A stretch of 64,000 bases of DNA, from NCBI RefSeq assembly GCF_014650875.1, contig NZ_BMVU01000044.1, forward strand, positions 1 through 64,000, in the 5' to 3' direction. The stretch is from Streptomyces minutiscleroticus. Its GTDB lineage: Bacteria > Actinomycetota > Actinomycetes > Streptomycetales > Streptomycetaceae. Positions 44,320 to 53,359 of the stretch are shown piece by piece (position 1 is the first letter of the stretch; every line of letters begins with the position of its first letter). The translations under genes and the position numbers were made by a program. The notes under the pieces were generated by a model. That model had not been told where the DNA came from. It did no database searches and was given only the letters and a program-made list of their open reading frames with translations.

Positions 44320-46302
44320 ATGGCTGAAGAGCTGCACCGAGTCGTCGGCATCGACCTCGGCACCACCTACTCCGCCGTCGCCGCCTACGACCCCGAGGAC
44401 TTCGCTCCGAAGATCCTCGCCGACCCCGGCCGCGAGGGCGCCGCCGCCGTCGCCATGCCCAGCGTCGTCCGGCTCGACCCGGTCACCGGCGCCCTCACCG
44501 TCGGCCACGACGCCAAGGACGCCATCGGCGACGGGACCGGCAACGCCGACACCCTCGTGGAGATCAAACGCGAGATGGGGGCGCTGTTCACACCGGAACT
44601 CCTCGACCACTTCGGCGCGCGGGGGGTCTACGCCGAGGGCGACCCGGTACGCGTCCGGCTCGGCGGCGACTGGCTGCGCCCGCAGGAGTTCAGCGCCCTG
44701 GTACTGATGAGGATGAAGCGGATCGCCGAACAGGCGCTGGGCAGCGACGTCCACGACGCGGTGGTCACCGTGCCCGCCTACTTCATGGAACGGCAGAAGA
44801 AGGCCACCGAGGAGGCCGCGCTGCTGGCGGGCCTCTATCCCCGCCAGCTCATCCCGGAGCCCACCGCCGCTGCCATCGCCTACGGCGTCGACCGGGCCGA
44901 GTCCGAACGGCAGATCTACCTCGTCTTCGACCTGGGCGGCGGCACGTTCGACGTGTCCATCATCGAGACCCGCGACGACCAGATCGAGGTCATCGCGACC
45001 GCGGGCGACCAGCGGCTGGGCGGCGGCGACTTCGACGACGCCGTGGCCCGGTGGATCGTCGCGGAACTCGGCGAGGCGCTGCCGAAGGGCTTCGACCGGC
45101 TGCGGATCAAGGCCGCGGCGGAGGCGGCGAAGCGGGAACTGTCCCTGCGCGGCACGACCACCGTCTCCCTCGGCGGGGACGTCCCCGGCCTGGAACTCGA
45201 CCGGGCCACCTTCGAACGGCTGATCCAGCCGATCCTCGACCGGTCGCTGCGCCAGGTCGACGAGGCGCTGCGCTTCGCCGAGACCGCCAAGGGCGTCGTG
45301 CGCGAGGACGTCAACGCCGTGCTCCTGGTGGGCGGTTCCACCCGCATCCCCCAGGTCAAGCGCATGCTCTTGGACCACTTCGACCAGGACGAGGGGTTCG
45401 TACGAGGCGACGCGAACCCCGACACCCTGGTCGCCAGAGGCGCCGCCATCGTCGCCAACCGCTTCGAGCCCTCGCCCGTCTTCGACCTCGCCACCCGGCC
45501 GACCGCCGAACGCTCCGCCGAGGAGCAGGACTACACGGTGACGCTGATCACCGAGCACACCCTCGGCGTCGGCGTGCAGCAGGGCCGCTTCAACACCCTG
45601 ATCCCGCGCGGCACCAAGATCCCGGCCCGCCAGGTGAAGACGTACACCAACCCCGAGCAGGCCGACCACATCGAGGTGGCCATCTACCAGGGAGAGGGCG
45701 AGTACATCTTCGACAACACGCTGATCGGCACCATCCACCTCGACGAGATCGAGCCCCGGCCCGAGGGCTACCACCAGTTCGACGTCGAGTTCTCGCTGGA
45801 CGTGAGCGGACTGCTCGGCGTGCAGGTCACCCACACCAACACGGGACGGGAGTACCAGGCTACCTTCGACCAGAGCACCACCATCGGCCGGCTCGACGAA
45901 CTCGGCGAACGCCGGGCGTTCCTGCTGGAACTGTCAGCGGGCGCCGCGCGTCCGGCACCGTCCGGACCCGCCGCGGCGAGGCCCGGCGTCTCCTCGCCGC
46001 AGGGCACCGTCACGGTGCCGGCTCCGGTCGGCGTCCCCGACCCGGTCGCCACCGTTCCGGATCCGGTCACTGTGCCGGCGCCCCCACCCGCCCCGGCCTC
46101 GGAGATCGATCCGGCCGACGTCCCGGCGGAGTACCGGCGCACGGTCAAGAAGGCGTTGCGCGCGGCGGGCGGCGTTCCGTCACCCGCACTCGACGCGGCA
46201 CTGCGCGCGTTCGCGGACGCCGTGCGCGCCGGCGCCGACGAGGACACCCTCGACGAGCTCGCCGACCGCCTCGAGGACGCATATGACGACAGCCGCCGGT
46301 GA
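44320..46302 (+). CDS. Hsp70 family protein of the TIR operon
   Basis: A 660-residue DnaK-like protein with GGAGGACC before the ATG. The nucleotide domain is complete: IDLGTTYS at 11-18, PAYFMERQKKATEEAA near 154-169, FDLGGGTFDVSI near 205-216 and LVGGSTRIPQVKRML near 336-350. The substrate-binding beta domain follows (ITEHTLGVGVQQGRFNTLIP), then a Pro/Val-rich linker (570-600) and a short acidic helical tail rather than the DnaK lid and EEVD. It is dedicated to this operon rather than housekeeping. Its stop overlaps the next gene by 20 bp. Confidence 0.92.
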   Translation: MAEELHRVVGIDLGTTYSAVAAYDPEDFAPKILADPGREGAAAVAMPSVVRLDPVTGALTVGHDAKDAIGDGTGNADTLVEIKREMGALFTPELLDHFGARGVYAEGDPVRVRLGGDWLRPQEFSALVLMRMKRIAEQALGSDVHDAVVTVPAYFMERQKKATEEAALLAGLYPRQLIPEPTAAAIAYGVDRAESERQIYLVFDLGGGTFDVSIIETRDDQIEVIATAGDQRLGGGDFDDAVARWIVAELGEALPKGFDRLRIKAAAEAAKRELSLRGTTTVSLGGDVPGLELDRATFERLIQPILDRSLRQVDEALRFAETAKGVVREDVNAVLLVGGSTRIPQVKRMLLDHFDQDEGFVRGDANPDTLVARGAAIVANRFEPSPVFDLATRPTAERSAEEQDYTVTLITEHTLGVGVQQGRFNTLIPRGTKIPARQVKTYTNPEQADHIEVAIYQGEGEYIFDNTLIGTIHLDEIEPRPEGYHQFDVEFSLDVSGLLGVQVTHTNTGREYQATFDQSTTIGRLDELGERRAFLLELSAGAARPAPSGPAAARPGVSSPQGTVTVPAPVGVPDPVATVPDPVTVPAPPPAPASEIDPADVPAEYRRTVKKALRAAGGVPSPALDAALRAFADAVRAGADEDTLDELADRLEDAYDDSRR

Positions 46303-47788
46303 GCGCAGAAAGGCCGTCGAGGAGGAACTGGACGCGGAGTACGCCGGCGCCGGCTGGTGGGGCTCGCTCTACCGCGCCCCACACCACCGCCGCTGGTACC
46401 GGCTCATCCCGGTCGAGGAGCTCAGCGGCCGGCACCGCTCGGAACTGCTGGCCTGGCAGGCCCGGCCACGCCGCCCCGACCTGGTGCCCGTGGTGCCCAC
46501 GGACCGCAGCGACCAACGGCAGTTCGCCGGCCGTTGGTTCCAGGTCGTCTGCTACGAGACCGACGCCCGGCGCAGCCTCGCCCACGCCGTCGCCGAGGAC
46601 GAACCGGCGGACCGGATCGCGTCCGTGGCCGGCGTACTGCGCGCACTGCCCGGCTGGTGCGCTGCTGTCGGTGCCGGACTGGTGGCGTTGCCCGCCGATG
46701 TCGTTCTCGCCGGTCACCGTCCCCTGCTGCTGCCACTGCCGCCCTGGGGCCCGCCGCCGCTCGGGCGGGTCCTCGCCGAGCCGGAGCGGCTGGCGCACCT
46801 GACCCCGGAGGCGGCCCGCGGCCTGCCCGTCGGTGTCCGCCCGCCCGGTCTGCACGCCCTGCTCGTCGCCGCGCTGCGCTGCTTCGAGGAACTGCCGGAC
46901 GGCGAAGCGGGACGGCTGCTCCAGCGCACCGCCTGCGCCGCCCTCTTCACCGACCAGCGGCGCGACGGCCGACTGCCCTCCTGGATGCGGCGGGTGGCAC
47001 CGGTCAGGGACGTACGGCGCCTGCTGCGCGACCTCACCGGATTCGATCCGGCGGCCGCCGGCGCGGCCGACCCGCTGCACCTGGCCGACATCCTGGACAC
47101 CGCGCGCTCCGCGATGGACCCGGTCACGGCGGTACGGGCCCGGCGCGCCGAGGGCGAGGCACGGCTGGCCGTCGGACTGGCCCACGCGGCCCTGGTCGAC
47201 CGGCCCGACTACGATCTCCTGCTCCTCGCCGCCGAGATCGCCCGCGAGGACCTGCGGGACCCCCTCGAAGCGCTCTCCCTGCTGGAACGGGCCGTGCAGA
47301 CGTCCTCCGAGCGCACCGAGGCCTACGCCGAACAGCTGTCGATCATCGGGGGTCTGTGGTCCGTCCTCCAGGGACGGCTCGCCGGGGCCATCGACCGGTC
47401 GTTCGCCGAGCGGCTCGAGGCCACCGCCCGTACGGCCTTCGACCGGCTGCCGCCCGCGCAGCGCCGGGACAAGGCCCACGAGATGGCCCGCTGTCTCATC
47501 GGGCAGGGACGGCTCGCCGAGGCCAACGCCTTCGTCCACCGCTGGCTGCACGACGGCGGCACGCTGATGTGGTGGCGCTTCGACCTCATGCTCGACTACG
47601 CCGAGACGTTCCTGCTGCTCGGCCGGACGGACGCCGCGGGACAGGTCGCCCAGGAGGTCCGCGCGGGCCTCGGCCGGGTACGGCAGAACGGACAGATGCC
47701 CCACCAAGAGATCCACCGGTACGGCATGCGGCTGGCGGACTTCGACCATGCGCTGCTGGCCGCCCGGAACCAGGAGGGGAAGGCGTGA
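46283..47788 (+). CDS. Pseudokinase-like protein of the TIR operon
   Basis: A 501-residue protein overlapping the Hsp70 gene by 20 bp. No certain family. Residues about 125-205 look like a degenerate protein-kinase C-lobe: LVALPADVVLAGHRPLLLPL (catalytic loop position), PPLGRVLAEPERLAHLTPEA (activation segment) and a hydrophobic helix, but HRD and DFG residues are absent. Residues about 265-495 are helical and TPR-like (ALSLLERAVQTSSERTEAYA; LIGQGRLAEANAFVHRWL). It is probably a scaffold binding the Hsp70 and the TPR proteins. Inference only. Confidence 0.6.
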   Translation: MTTAAGERRKAVEEELDAEYAGAGWWGSLYRAPHHRRWYRLIPVEELSGRHRSELLAWQARPRRPDLVPVVPTDRSDQRQFAGRWFQVVCYETDARRSLAHAVAEDEPADRIASVAGVLRALPGWCAAVGAGLVALPADVVLAGHRPLLLPLPPWGPPPLGRVLAEPERLAHLTPEAARGLPVGVRPPGLHALLVAALRCFEELPDGEAGRLLQRTACAALFTDQRRDGRLPSWMRRVAPVRDVRRLLRDLTGFDPAAAGAADPLHLADILDTARSAMDPVTAVRARRAEGEARLAVGLAHAALVDRPDYDLLLLAAEIAREDLRDPLEALSLLERAVQTSSERTEAYAEQLSIIGGLWSVLQGRLAGAIDRSFAERLEATARTAFDRLPPAQRRDKAHEMARCLIGQGRLAEANAFVHRWLHDGGTLMWWRFDLMLDYAETFLLLGRTDAAGQVAQEVRAGLGRVRQNGQMPHQEIHRYGMRLADFDHALLAARNQEGKA

Positions 47789-49362
47789 CCACGATCCTGT
47801 GGGCGGTTCTCCTGCCGCTGCAACTACTGTGGACGGTGGGGATCGCCGGGTACTTCTTTGTCCTGGTCCCCCGACGCTGGCGCGTGCCCTACCAGCAGTC
47901 GCTGGAACTGCTGCACAGCGACGACCGCGAGGACCTGCAACGGGCGGACCGGCTGCTGGGCGAGGCGGTCAACGCGGGGCCCCGGGGCCGGACCCTGAAC
48001 CGGATCAGATTCGCCCAGGCCGGCGTGCGCGCGATGCTCGGCACCCACGACCCTGCCCGTTACGCCGACGCCGCCACCGTCCTGCACGAACTGATCACCG
48101 CCGAGGGCCGCACCGAGCACACCGCCTACCTCGAGCTGTGGGTCCAGGCACGGCTGGAGAACCACAGCCGCGTCACCGACCTGTACGCCGAGCACCGCAC
48201 ACTGCTGGACACCCGCCCGGAACCCCGCCGCATCGCGGCCGCCTCCCACCTCCACCTGGCCGCCGGGCACTGGCGGCGGCGCGAGACGGACGGCGCGCTG
48301 CACCACTTCGACCGGGTCAGGGAACTCGGCGAACTCACCGACCGGATCCCCCCGGAGGTCGACAACCTGCCCATGGTCAAAGGCGTGCAGGCGGTGTTCG
48401 ACGGGCGCGGCGACGACGCCCGCGAGGCCTTCGAGGCCGCCCGCGACCGGGCCGCCGACCTGCGGCGGTCCGCCGTCGAGGCCGAACTGGGCCTGGTCGT
48501 CTGCGACTGGCGCGACGGCGACCCGCAGGAGCTCGGGACGCGGCTCGCACGCCTCTCGGAGGAGGCCGGGCGGAAGCCGCCCGAGCAGGGAGGAGAGAAC
48601 CGCCTGGACGCGGCCGTCGCCGTCCTGCGTCTGGTGGCCCTGCTGCGCGAGTGGCGGGCCCGGCCCGCTCTGTCCGGTGCGCCCACCCCGGCCGACCTCG
48701 CGGAGCTGGAGCAGCGGGCGCGCGAGGTGCGCTCCGCCGACGCCGAACTCGGCGACGCCGACCTCGTCGAGGGACTGGTCCGCTACTACTTCGCCCTCAA
48801 CCAGTCCGAGCGCTCGCACGCCCTCGACATGCTCGACCGGGGCACCGAGCTGGCCAAGGGCATCACCCTGCCCGAGGTGCTCGACCTGATGGAGCGCGAG
48901 CGGGCCCTCGGCGGCGAGGGCGACGCCATCTCCCGCTACCTCGCCCTCGTCGGGGAGTTCCTCGACGACCCCACGCGCTCCGCGGAGGACCGGGCCCACT
49001 TCCGGCGGCTGCAGGCGAGGTTCGCGCCGTTCGGCGACCCGGGCGATCTCCCCGACCAGCCCGTGCCCCACCAGCGGACTCCCGCCGAGGACCACCAGCG
49101 CCGCACGGAGGCGCTGCGCCGCCGTATCGAACTCATCGTCCAGCCGCGCATCCGGGACCTGCCCCAGGACGCTCCCGCCCGGCTCGCCCTGCGCGAACTG
49201 CTCGACGAACTCGACCACGCCGCCCGGGCGGCAGCCGACGGCGCGAGCATCCTGCACCAGGCGGAGATGAGGCTCATCACCAGCACCGCGCAGACGCTGC
49301 TCCCCGAAGACCCCGAAGACCCCACAGAGCACAGGGGGACCCATGATCAGGAACCTGCCTAG
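47785..49362 (+). CDS. Membrane-anchored TPR protein
   Basis: A 525-residue protein from a GTG that overlaps the previous stop (GTGA). One membrane helix at about 4-26 (LWAVLLPLQLLWTVGIAGYF) anchors a long helical cytoplasmic domain with TPR-like units (DLQRADRLLGEAVNAGPRGR, DGALHHFDRVRELGELTDRI, DDAREAFEAARDRAADLRRS). The last about 80 residues are charged and perhaps coiled. It would bring the complex to the membrane. It overlaps the next small gene by 20 bp. Confidence 0.75.
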   Translation: MTTILWAVLLPLQLLWTVGIAGYFFVLVPRRWRVPYQQSLELLHSDDREDLQRADRLLGEAVNAGPRGRTLNRIRFAQAGVRAMLGTHDPARYADAATVLHELITAEGRTEHTAYLELWVQARLENHSRVTDLYAEHRTLLDTRPEPRRIAAASHLHLAAGHWRRRETDGALHHFDRVRELGELTDRIPPEVDNLPMVKGVQAVFDGRGDDAREAFEAARDRAADLRRSAVEAELGLVVCDWRDGDPQELGTRLARLSEEAGRKPPEQGGENRLDAAVAVLRLVALLREWRARPALSGAPTPADLAELEQRAREVRSADAELGDADLVEGLVRYYFALNQSERSHALDMLDRGTELAKGITLPEVLDLMERERALGGEGDAISRYLALVGEFLDDPTRSAEDRAHFRRLQARFAPFGDPGDLPDQPVPHQRTPAEDHQRRTEALRRRIELIVQPRIRDLPQDAPARLALRELLDELDHAARAAADGASILHQAEMRLITSTAQTLLPEDPEDPTEHRGTHDQEPA

Positions 49363-49630
49363 CCGCCGCCCGGGCACGCCGTCCCGGCTGCTGTCCGCGC
49401 TGCGGCCCGCGCGGCGCCACGGCGCCGACCCGGCGGGGCTGCTCGACCGGCTTCCGCCGGTGGAGCACCGGCCCGCCGCGGACGAGGACGAACTCTTCCA
49501 GCAGGCCCCGCTCGGCCAGGTGCTGCTCCTGATGGTGCGGATCGACCAGGAGACCGAGTACCGGCTGTGCCGGGACCTGGCCGAGCACGCGCTCGGCTCC
49601 GTCCCCGATCCGGACACGGCACCGGACTGA
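49343..49630 (+). CDS. 95-residue small protein of the TIR operon
   Basis: A short protein with a basic N-terminus (RNLPSRRPGTPSRLLSALRP) and a C-terminal helix pair (GQVLLLMVRIDQETEYRLCR, DLAEHALG). It has no cysteine pair and no membrane segment. The start lies inside the end of the preceding gene, so it is coupled. Function unknown; possibly an adaptor subunit. Confidence 0.6.
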   Translation: MIRNLPSRRPGTPSRLLSALRPARRHGADPAGLLDRLPPVEHRPAADEDELFQQAPLGQVLLLMVRIDQETEYRLCRDLAEHALGSVPDPDTAPD

Positions 49631-49715
49631 CCGCGGTCGTCCGGGCCCGGCCTCCCGGACCCGGACCCGCCACGCCGCTCGACAGCAGTCGCATCACCAC
49701 CCGGAAGGGGCACCC

Positions 49716-51608
49716 GTGACCGGCACCGGCCGTTACTACAACCTCCAGGAGATCGGCTCCGTCCGGGCGCTCCGGACACCCGCCTTCGAACTGCGGGAGG
49801 TCCGGGAGGACAACCTCTTCGCCGAGCACGACCGACGGCTTCAGGAGCTCGCCCTCGGCGCCCCCGAGGCCCCGGCCGGGCCCCGGACGCCGCTGCTCCT
49901 GTCCCCGCTCGTCGACGCATCGGTCGAAATGTCCCTGGACCTGGGCGACGACGGCGAGGACCTTCTCGCGGACGCCCGGACCAACATCGCCTCCGGCACG
50001 TACGACGTCGCCCTGGAACTGCTCGACGAGTACCTGCACCTGGTACCCGGTCACCAGGAGGCCCGCTTCCTGCGCGCGTTCTGCCTCTTCCGTCTCGGCG
50101 GTGAGCATCAGACCGAGGCGCTGCGAATCCTGCGGCCGCTGCGCGACGAGAACCCGGCACCCGAACTGCGCGACAGGGTACGGGAGCTGCGCGGCGAGCT
50201 GCGCCGCCGGCTGACCCCCCTGGAGATCACCGCCTACGCGGACACCGTGGGCCGCGACCCCGCCGGTGCACTGGACCGGATCGGAAGCTACCTCGAACTG
50301 GTCCCCGAGGAAGGCACCCTGTCCTACCTCCTCGCCCTCGGCCTGGCCCGCGTCGGCGATCCGGAGAAGGCCCTCGAAACCGCCGAGAAGGGAGCGGCCG
50401 AGGCGGACACCGACGTGCAGAACGTCGCCGCCCTGGCCCGCAGGCTGCGCCTGGTCCTGCTCACCCCGGTCGCCGAACCGGCCGTGCGGGCCTTCCTCTC
50501 GGGCTCCGTGCGGCACGCCCGCCTCCTGCTGGCCGGCGTCGAGCCCCGCTGGCGCGACGACCCCGTCCTGAAGGACTTCGACGCCTACCTCGCGGACCTC
50601 GGGAACGCGCACCGCCACGGCACCGCACCCCCCGCGCCACGGCTGCCCGACGACCGCGCCGAGAACCTGTACTCGTTGATCGCCGAGTCCGAGACCCGGT
50701 ACGCCTCCGAGCTGATGCAGGCGGGCCGCCTGGAGGAAGCGGAACAGGTGCTGGCCGGACTGATGTCCAAGATCCCTGGTTTCCGCTGGCTCAACTTCCT
50801 CTACGCGCTCTGCCTCTACCAGCTGGGCCGCAGTCCTGAACAGGCCGCGGCCTGCGCCGAGACCGCCCGCCGCGACCCCACCCTCACACAGGCCCCGGAG
50901 CTGGTGAAGGCGATCCGCGGCTGGCAGGAGGCCGTGGCCGTCAACCCCGCGGTGGAGGAGTACGTCTCCGCCATGGAATCCGTCGCCGGCGGCGCCTCCG
51001 TCGAGCGGCTGACCGCGCTGCGCGCCCGGCTGCTCGCCCTCCGGGCCCGGCTCCCCTCACTGCGGCGGGAAACCCGCACCGAGGCCGGCGCCCAGGTCGT
51101 CCGGCAGCTCGACGAGGCGATCACGGACCGGCTCGCGGAGATCGCCGACGCGGTGGTCGTGGGCGATCTCTTCCAGGACTACGAACGGGTCATGTCCGCG
51201 GCCGGAGGCGGCATCACCAGCGTCGCGCAGGCAGACCGGCTGGCCGCCTCCCTCGACCTCCTGGCCCGGCGGATCAAGGACGCTCGCACGAAGGCGGGCA
51301 GGGGCCCCTCCGCCCGCGAACAGCTCGACGGCCTGGCCTCACAGGTGGCGGCCCGCCGCGCCGAGGCGGACCGGGTGAGGACCGCCGTCGAGGTCGCCGG
51401 CCTCGTGCGGCGGTTCAACAGCCTGGCCGAGCAGCGGTCCGGCGCCCCCACCGCGGTGCAGGCCGGCGATTTCCTGCGGATGCGCGGGGAACTCGACGGC
51501 ATCCTCCGCGAGGCACGGCGGCTGCGCCGCGGCAAGGGTCCGCTGGAGCCGCGCGACCTGCGACTGCTCGACGACCTGATCGGGGCCATCACGAAGGTGC
51601 TGCGATGA
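49716..51608 (+). CDS. TPR and coiled-coil protein of the TIR operon
   Basis: A 630-residue protein with a GTG start and GGAAGGGG upstream. Residues about 85-240 hold TPR units (YDVALELLDEYLHLVPGHQE, PAGALDRIGSYLELVPEEGT, GDPEKALETAEKGAAEADTD) and about 330-390 another one (AGRLEEAEQVLAGLMSKIPG). Residues 425-625 are Ala/Arg/Glu/Leu-rich and probably coiled coil. It overlaps the TIR gene by ATGA, the tightest coupling possible, so it is the likeliest direct partner of the TIR effector. Confidence 0.78.
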   Translation: MTGTGRYYNLQEIGSVRALRTPAFELREVREDNLFAEHDRRLQELALGAPEAPAGPRTPLLLSPLVDASVEMSLDLGDDGEDLLADARTNIASGTYDVALELLDEYLHLVPGHQEARFLRAFCLFRLGGEHQTEALRILRPLRDENPAPELRDRVRELRGELRRRLTPLEITAYADTVGRDPAGALDRIGSYLELVPEEGTLSYLLALGLARVGDPEKALETAEKGAAEADTDVQNVAALARRLRLVLLTPVAEPAVRAFLSGSVRHARLLLAGVEPRWRDDPVLKDFDAYLADLGNAHRHGTAPPAPRLPDDRAENLYSLIAESETRYASELMQAGRLEEAEQVLAGLMSKIPGFRWLNFLYALCLYQLGRSPEQAAACAETARRDPTLTQAPELVKAIRGWQEAVAVNPAVEEYVSAMESVAGGASVERLTALRARLLALRARLPSLRRETRTEAGAQVVRQLDEAITDRLAEIADAVVVGDLFQDYERVMSAAGGGITSVAQADRLAASLDLLARRIKDARTKAGRGPSAREQLDGLASQVAARRAEADRVRTAVEVAGLVRRFNSLAEQRSGAPTAVQAGDFLRMRGELDGILREARRLRRGKGPLEPRDLRLLDDLIGAITKVLR

Positions 51609-53359
51609 CGACGGACAGGAGCGGGGCCGGACCCGCCCCCGGCCGGTGGGACGTGTTCATCAGTTACGCCCGCGAGGACTACATCCAGGCCAAGGACCTC
51701 CACGACGCCCTGCTCGACTGTGTCACCGAGGAGGGCAGACCGCCGAGGGTGTACCTCGACGTCTCCCGCACGGGTACACCCGTAGGGGCGGACTGGCAGG
51801 TCTACCTGGAGGAGGCGCTGCGGGGCACCCGTCATGTGGTGGCGCTGTACTCGCAGACGTACTTCGACAAGAACGTCTGCCAATGGGAGCTGCACGAGAC
51901 GTACAAGCTGGGGCTGACCGAGAGCGGCCGGTTCATCCCGCTGCTCATCGACCCGGGAGCCGCGCAGAAGGTCCCCTACGTCGTCAACCGTGTCAACTAC
52001 ATCCCGACCTCGCGACCGCACTGGATCGAGGAGGTGCGCACGGCCCTCGGCCTGTGCACCGCCGAAGCCCTCCCCGTCCTGCGGATCGACGTACCGCCGG
52101 CGGACACGACCGCCGGACACACCCTGCCGCCGCTGACCGTCACCGTCACGGCGTCCGGCGGTGCCCCCGCCTCCCTCGCCCCGAGGAGCGTCACCCTGTC
52201 GGCGGCGCCGGCCGGCGCCGCCCTGACCGGAACGCTCACCGTGCCGGCCGGCGACGGCGCGGCCGTCTTCGACGACCTGGCCTTCCAGTCCCCGGCCGAC
52301 GAGGTACGGCTCACCGCCAGCGCCCCCGGCTGCCGGCCGGTCAGCACCGCGCCGTTCCGGGTGCGGGCGGTCCAGGAGCAGCCGTCCTGGCACGACGACG
52401 GCCGGCCGGTCCTCGCCGCGCACGGCCGTCCGGTGTTCTTCCCCGACGGCCACGCCCTGGCCGTGCACGACGGGCACACCCTGACCGTGCACACCGCGGC
52501 GCAAGAGGCCGCGGGCACCGCCGAGCTGAGGGACCGGCCCCGGCTGTGGGCGCACGGCCGGCACTGCCTGGCGGTCGCCGACTGGACGGGCCGGATCGTC
52601 CTCATGGCCCCGGACGGCCGCGTCCGCGTCTGGGACGTCCCGGCGGCGACCGAGGACGCGGCGTTCAACGTGCCGGGCGCGCTGGCCTTCGACGGGGACG
52701 TCCTCCACGTCGGCACCTGGGCCGGAGCGGTGTGGTCGCTGACCCTCGACGACGCACCGCCCGAGCGCACAGCCGTGCACGCCTCCGGTGTGCAGGCCCT
52801 GGCCGTCGACGGCGACCGGATGCTGGTGGGCGGCCTCGACGGCACGCTCACCGACCTCGTGGCGGGCCGGACCGCGGCGGAGCACACCCTGGAGCCGCTG
52901 CTGCTCTCCCTCTCCCTGACCGGCTGCTTCGCCCTCGCCGTCGGCGAACACCGTGTGCACCGGCTCGGCCTCGACACCGGTCAGGTCCTCCGCGTCGCAC
53001 AACCGGTGACGCCGGTCGCCGCCGCGCTGCCCGGCGGCGAGCTGACCGCGATCGTCGACGCGGAGGGCCAGGGAGTCTCCTTCGACACCGAACTCGCGGT
53101 CCGTTCCGGTTTCCACGGGGTGCCGGGCGCGCGCCCGGTGGACTGCGGACGGGACGGACGGCTGCTGGTCCTGCGGTACCCCGACGGCACCCACGCCCTG
53201 GTCGAGGAGGGCCGCACCACCTACGTCCACGCACATCCGCTCGCCGTCTCCCCGGACGGGCGGCGCGTGGCGGTGTCGGACGGGCGGCGGCTGCTGATCC
53301 TGCCACCGGATGAACTGGGTGACGTCGGCACCGCACCGCACGAGGGGGGCGGGGCATGA
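51605..53359 (+). CDS. TIR-domain effector with beta-propeller-like C-terminus
   Basis: A 584-residue protein. Residues 14-145 are a TIR domain: WDVFISYAREDYIQAKDLHD (15-34), YLDVSRTGTPVGADWQ (50-65), and CQWELHETYKL (92-102), where Glu98 matches the catalytic glutamate (W-x-x-x-E) of NADase TIRs. An Ig-like or beta-sandwich region (about 160-255) follows. Residues about 260-575 have WD/beta-propeller-like repeats (DGRVRVWDVPA, GGLDGTLTDLV, VSPDGRRVAVSDGRRLLIL). A likely NAD-degrading effector whose propeller senses or binds a partner. Confidence 0.88.
   Translation: MTTDRSGAGPAPGRWDVFISYAREDYIQAKDLHDALLDCVTEEGRPPRVYLDVSRTGTPVGADWQVYLEEALRGTRHVVALYSQTYFDKNVCQWELHETYKLGLTESGRFIPLLIDPGAAQKVPYVVNRVNYIPTSRPHWIEEVRTALGLCTAEALPVLRIDVPPADTTAGHTLPPLTVTVTASGGAPASLAPRSVTLSAAPAGAALTGTLTVPAGDGAAVFDDLAFQSPADEVRLTASAPGCRPVSTAPFRVRAVQEQPSWHDDGRPVLAAHGRPVFFPDGHALAVHDGHTLTVHTAAQEAAGTAELRDRPRLWAHGRHCLAVADWTGRIVLMAPDGRVRVWDVPAATEDAAFNVPGALAFDGDVLHVGTWAGAVWSLTLDDAPPERTAVHASGVQALAVDGDRMLVGGLDGTLTDLVAGRTAAEHTLEPLLLSLSLTGCFALAVGEHRVHRLGLDTGQVLRVAQPVTPVAAALPGGELTAIVDAEGQGVSFDTELAVRSGFHGVPGARPVDCGRDGRLLVLRYPDGTHALVEEGRTTYVHAHPLAVSPDGRRVAVSDGRRLLILPPDELGDVGTAPHEGGGA

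Noticed and set aside
46357..49362. 1001-codon plus-strand open frame
   Set aside because: The first part is an out-of-frame shadow of the pseudokinase-like gene (Pro/Arg/Ala-rich). The real protein starts at GTG 47785.
47824..50160. 778-codon minus-strand frame
   Set aside because: Antisense shadow of two TPR genes; no start context.
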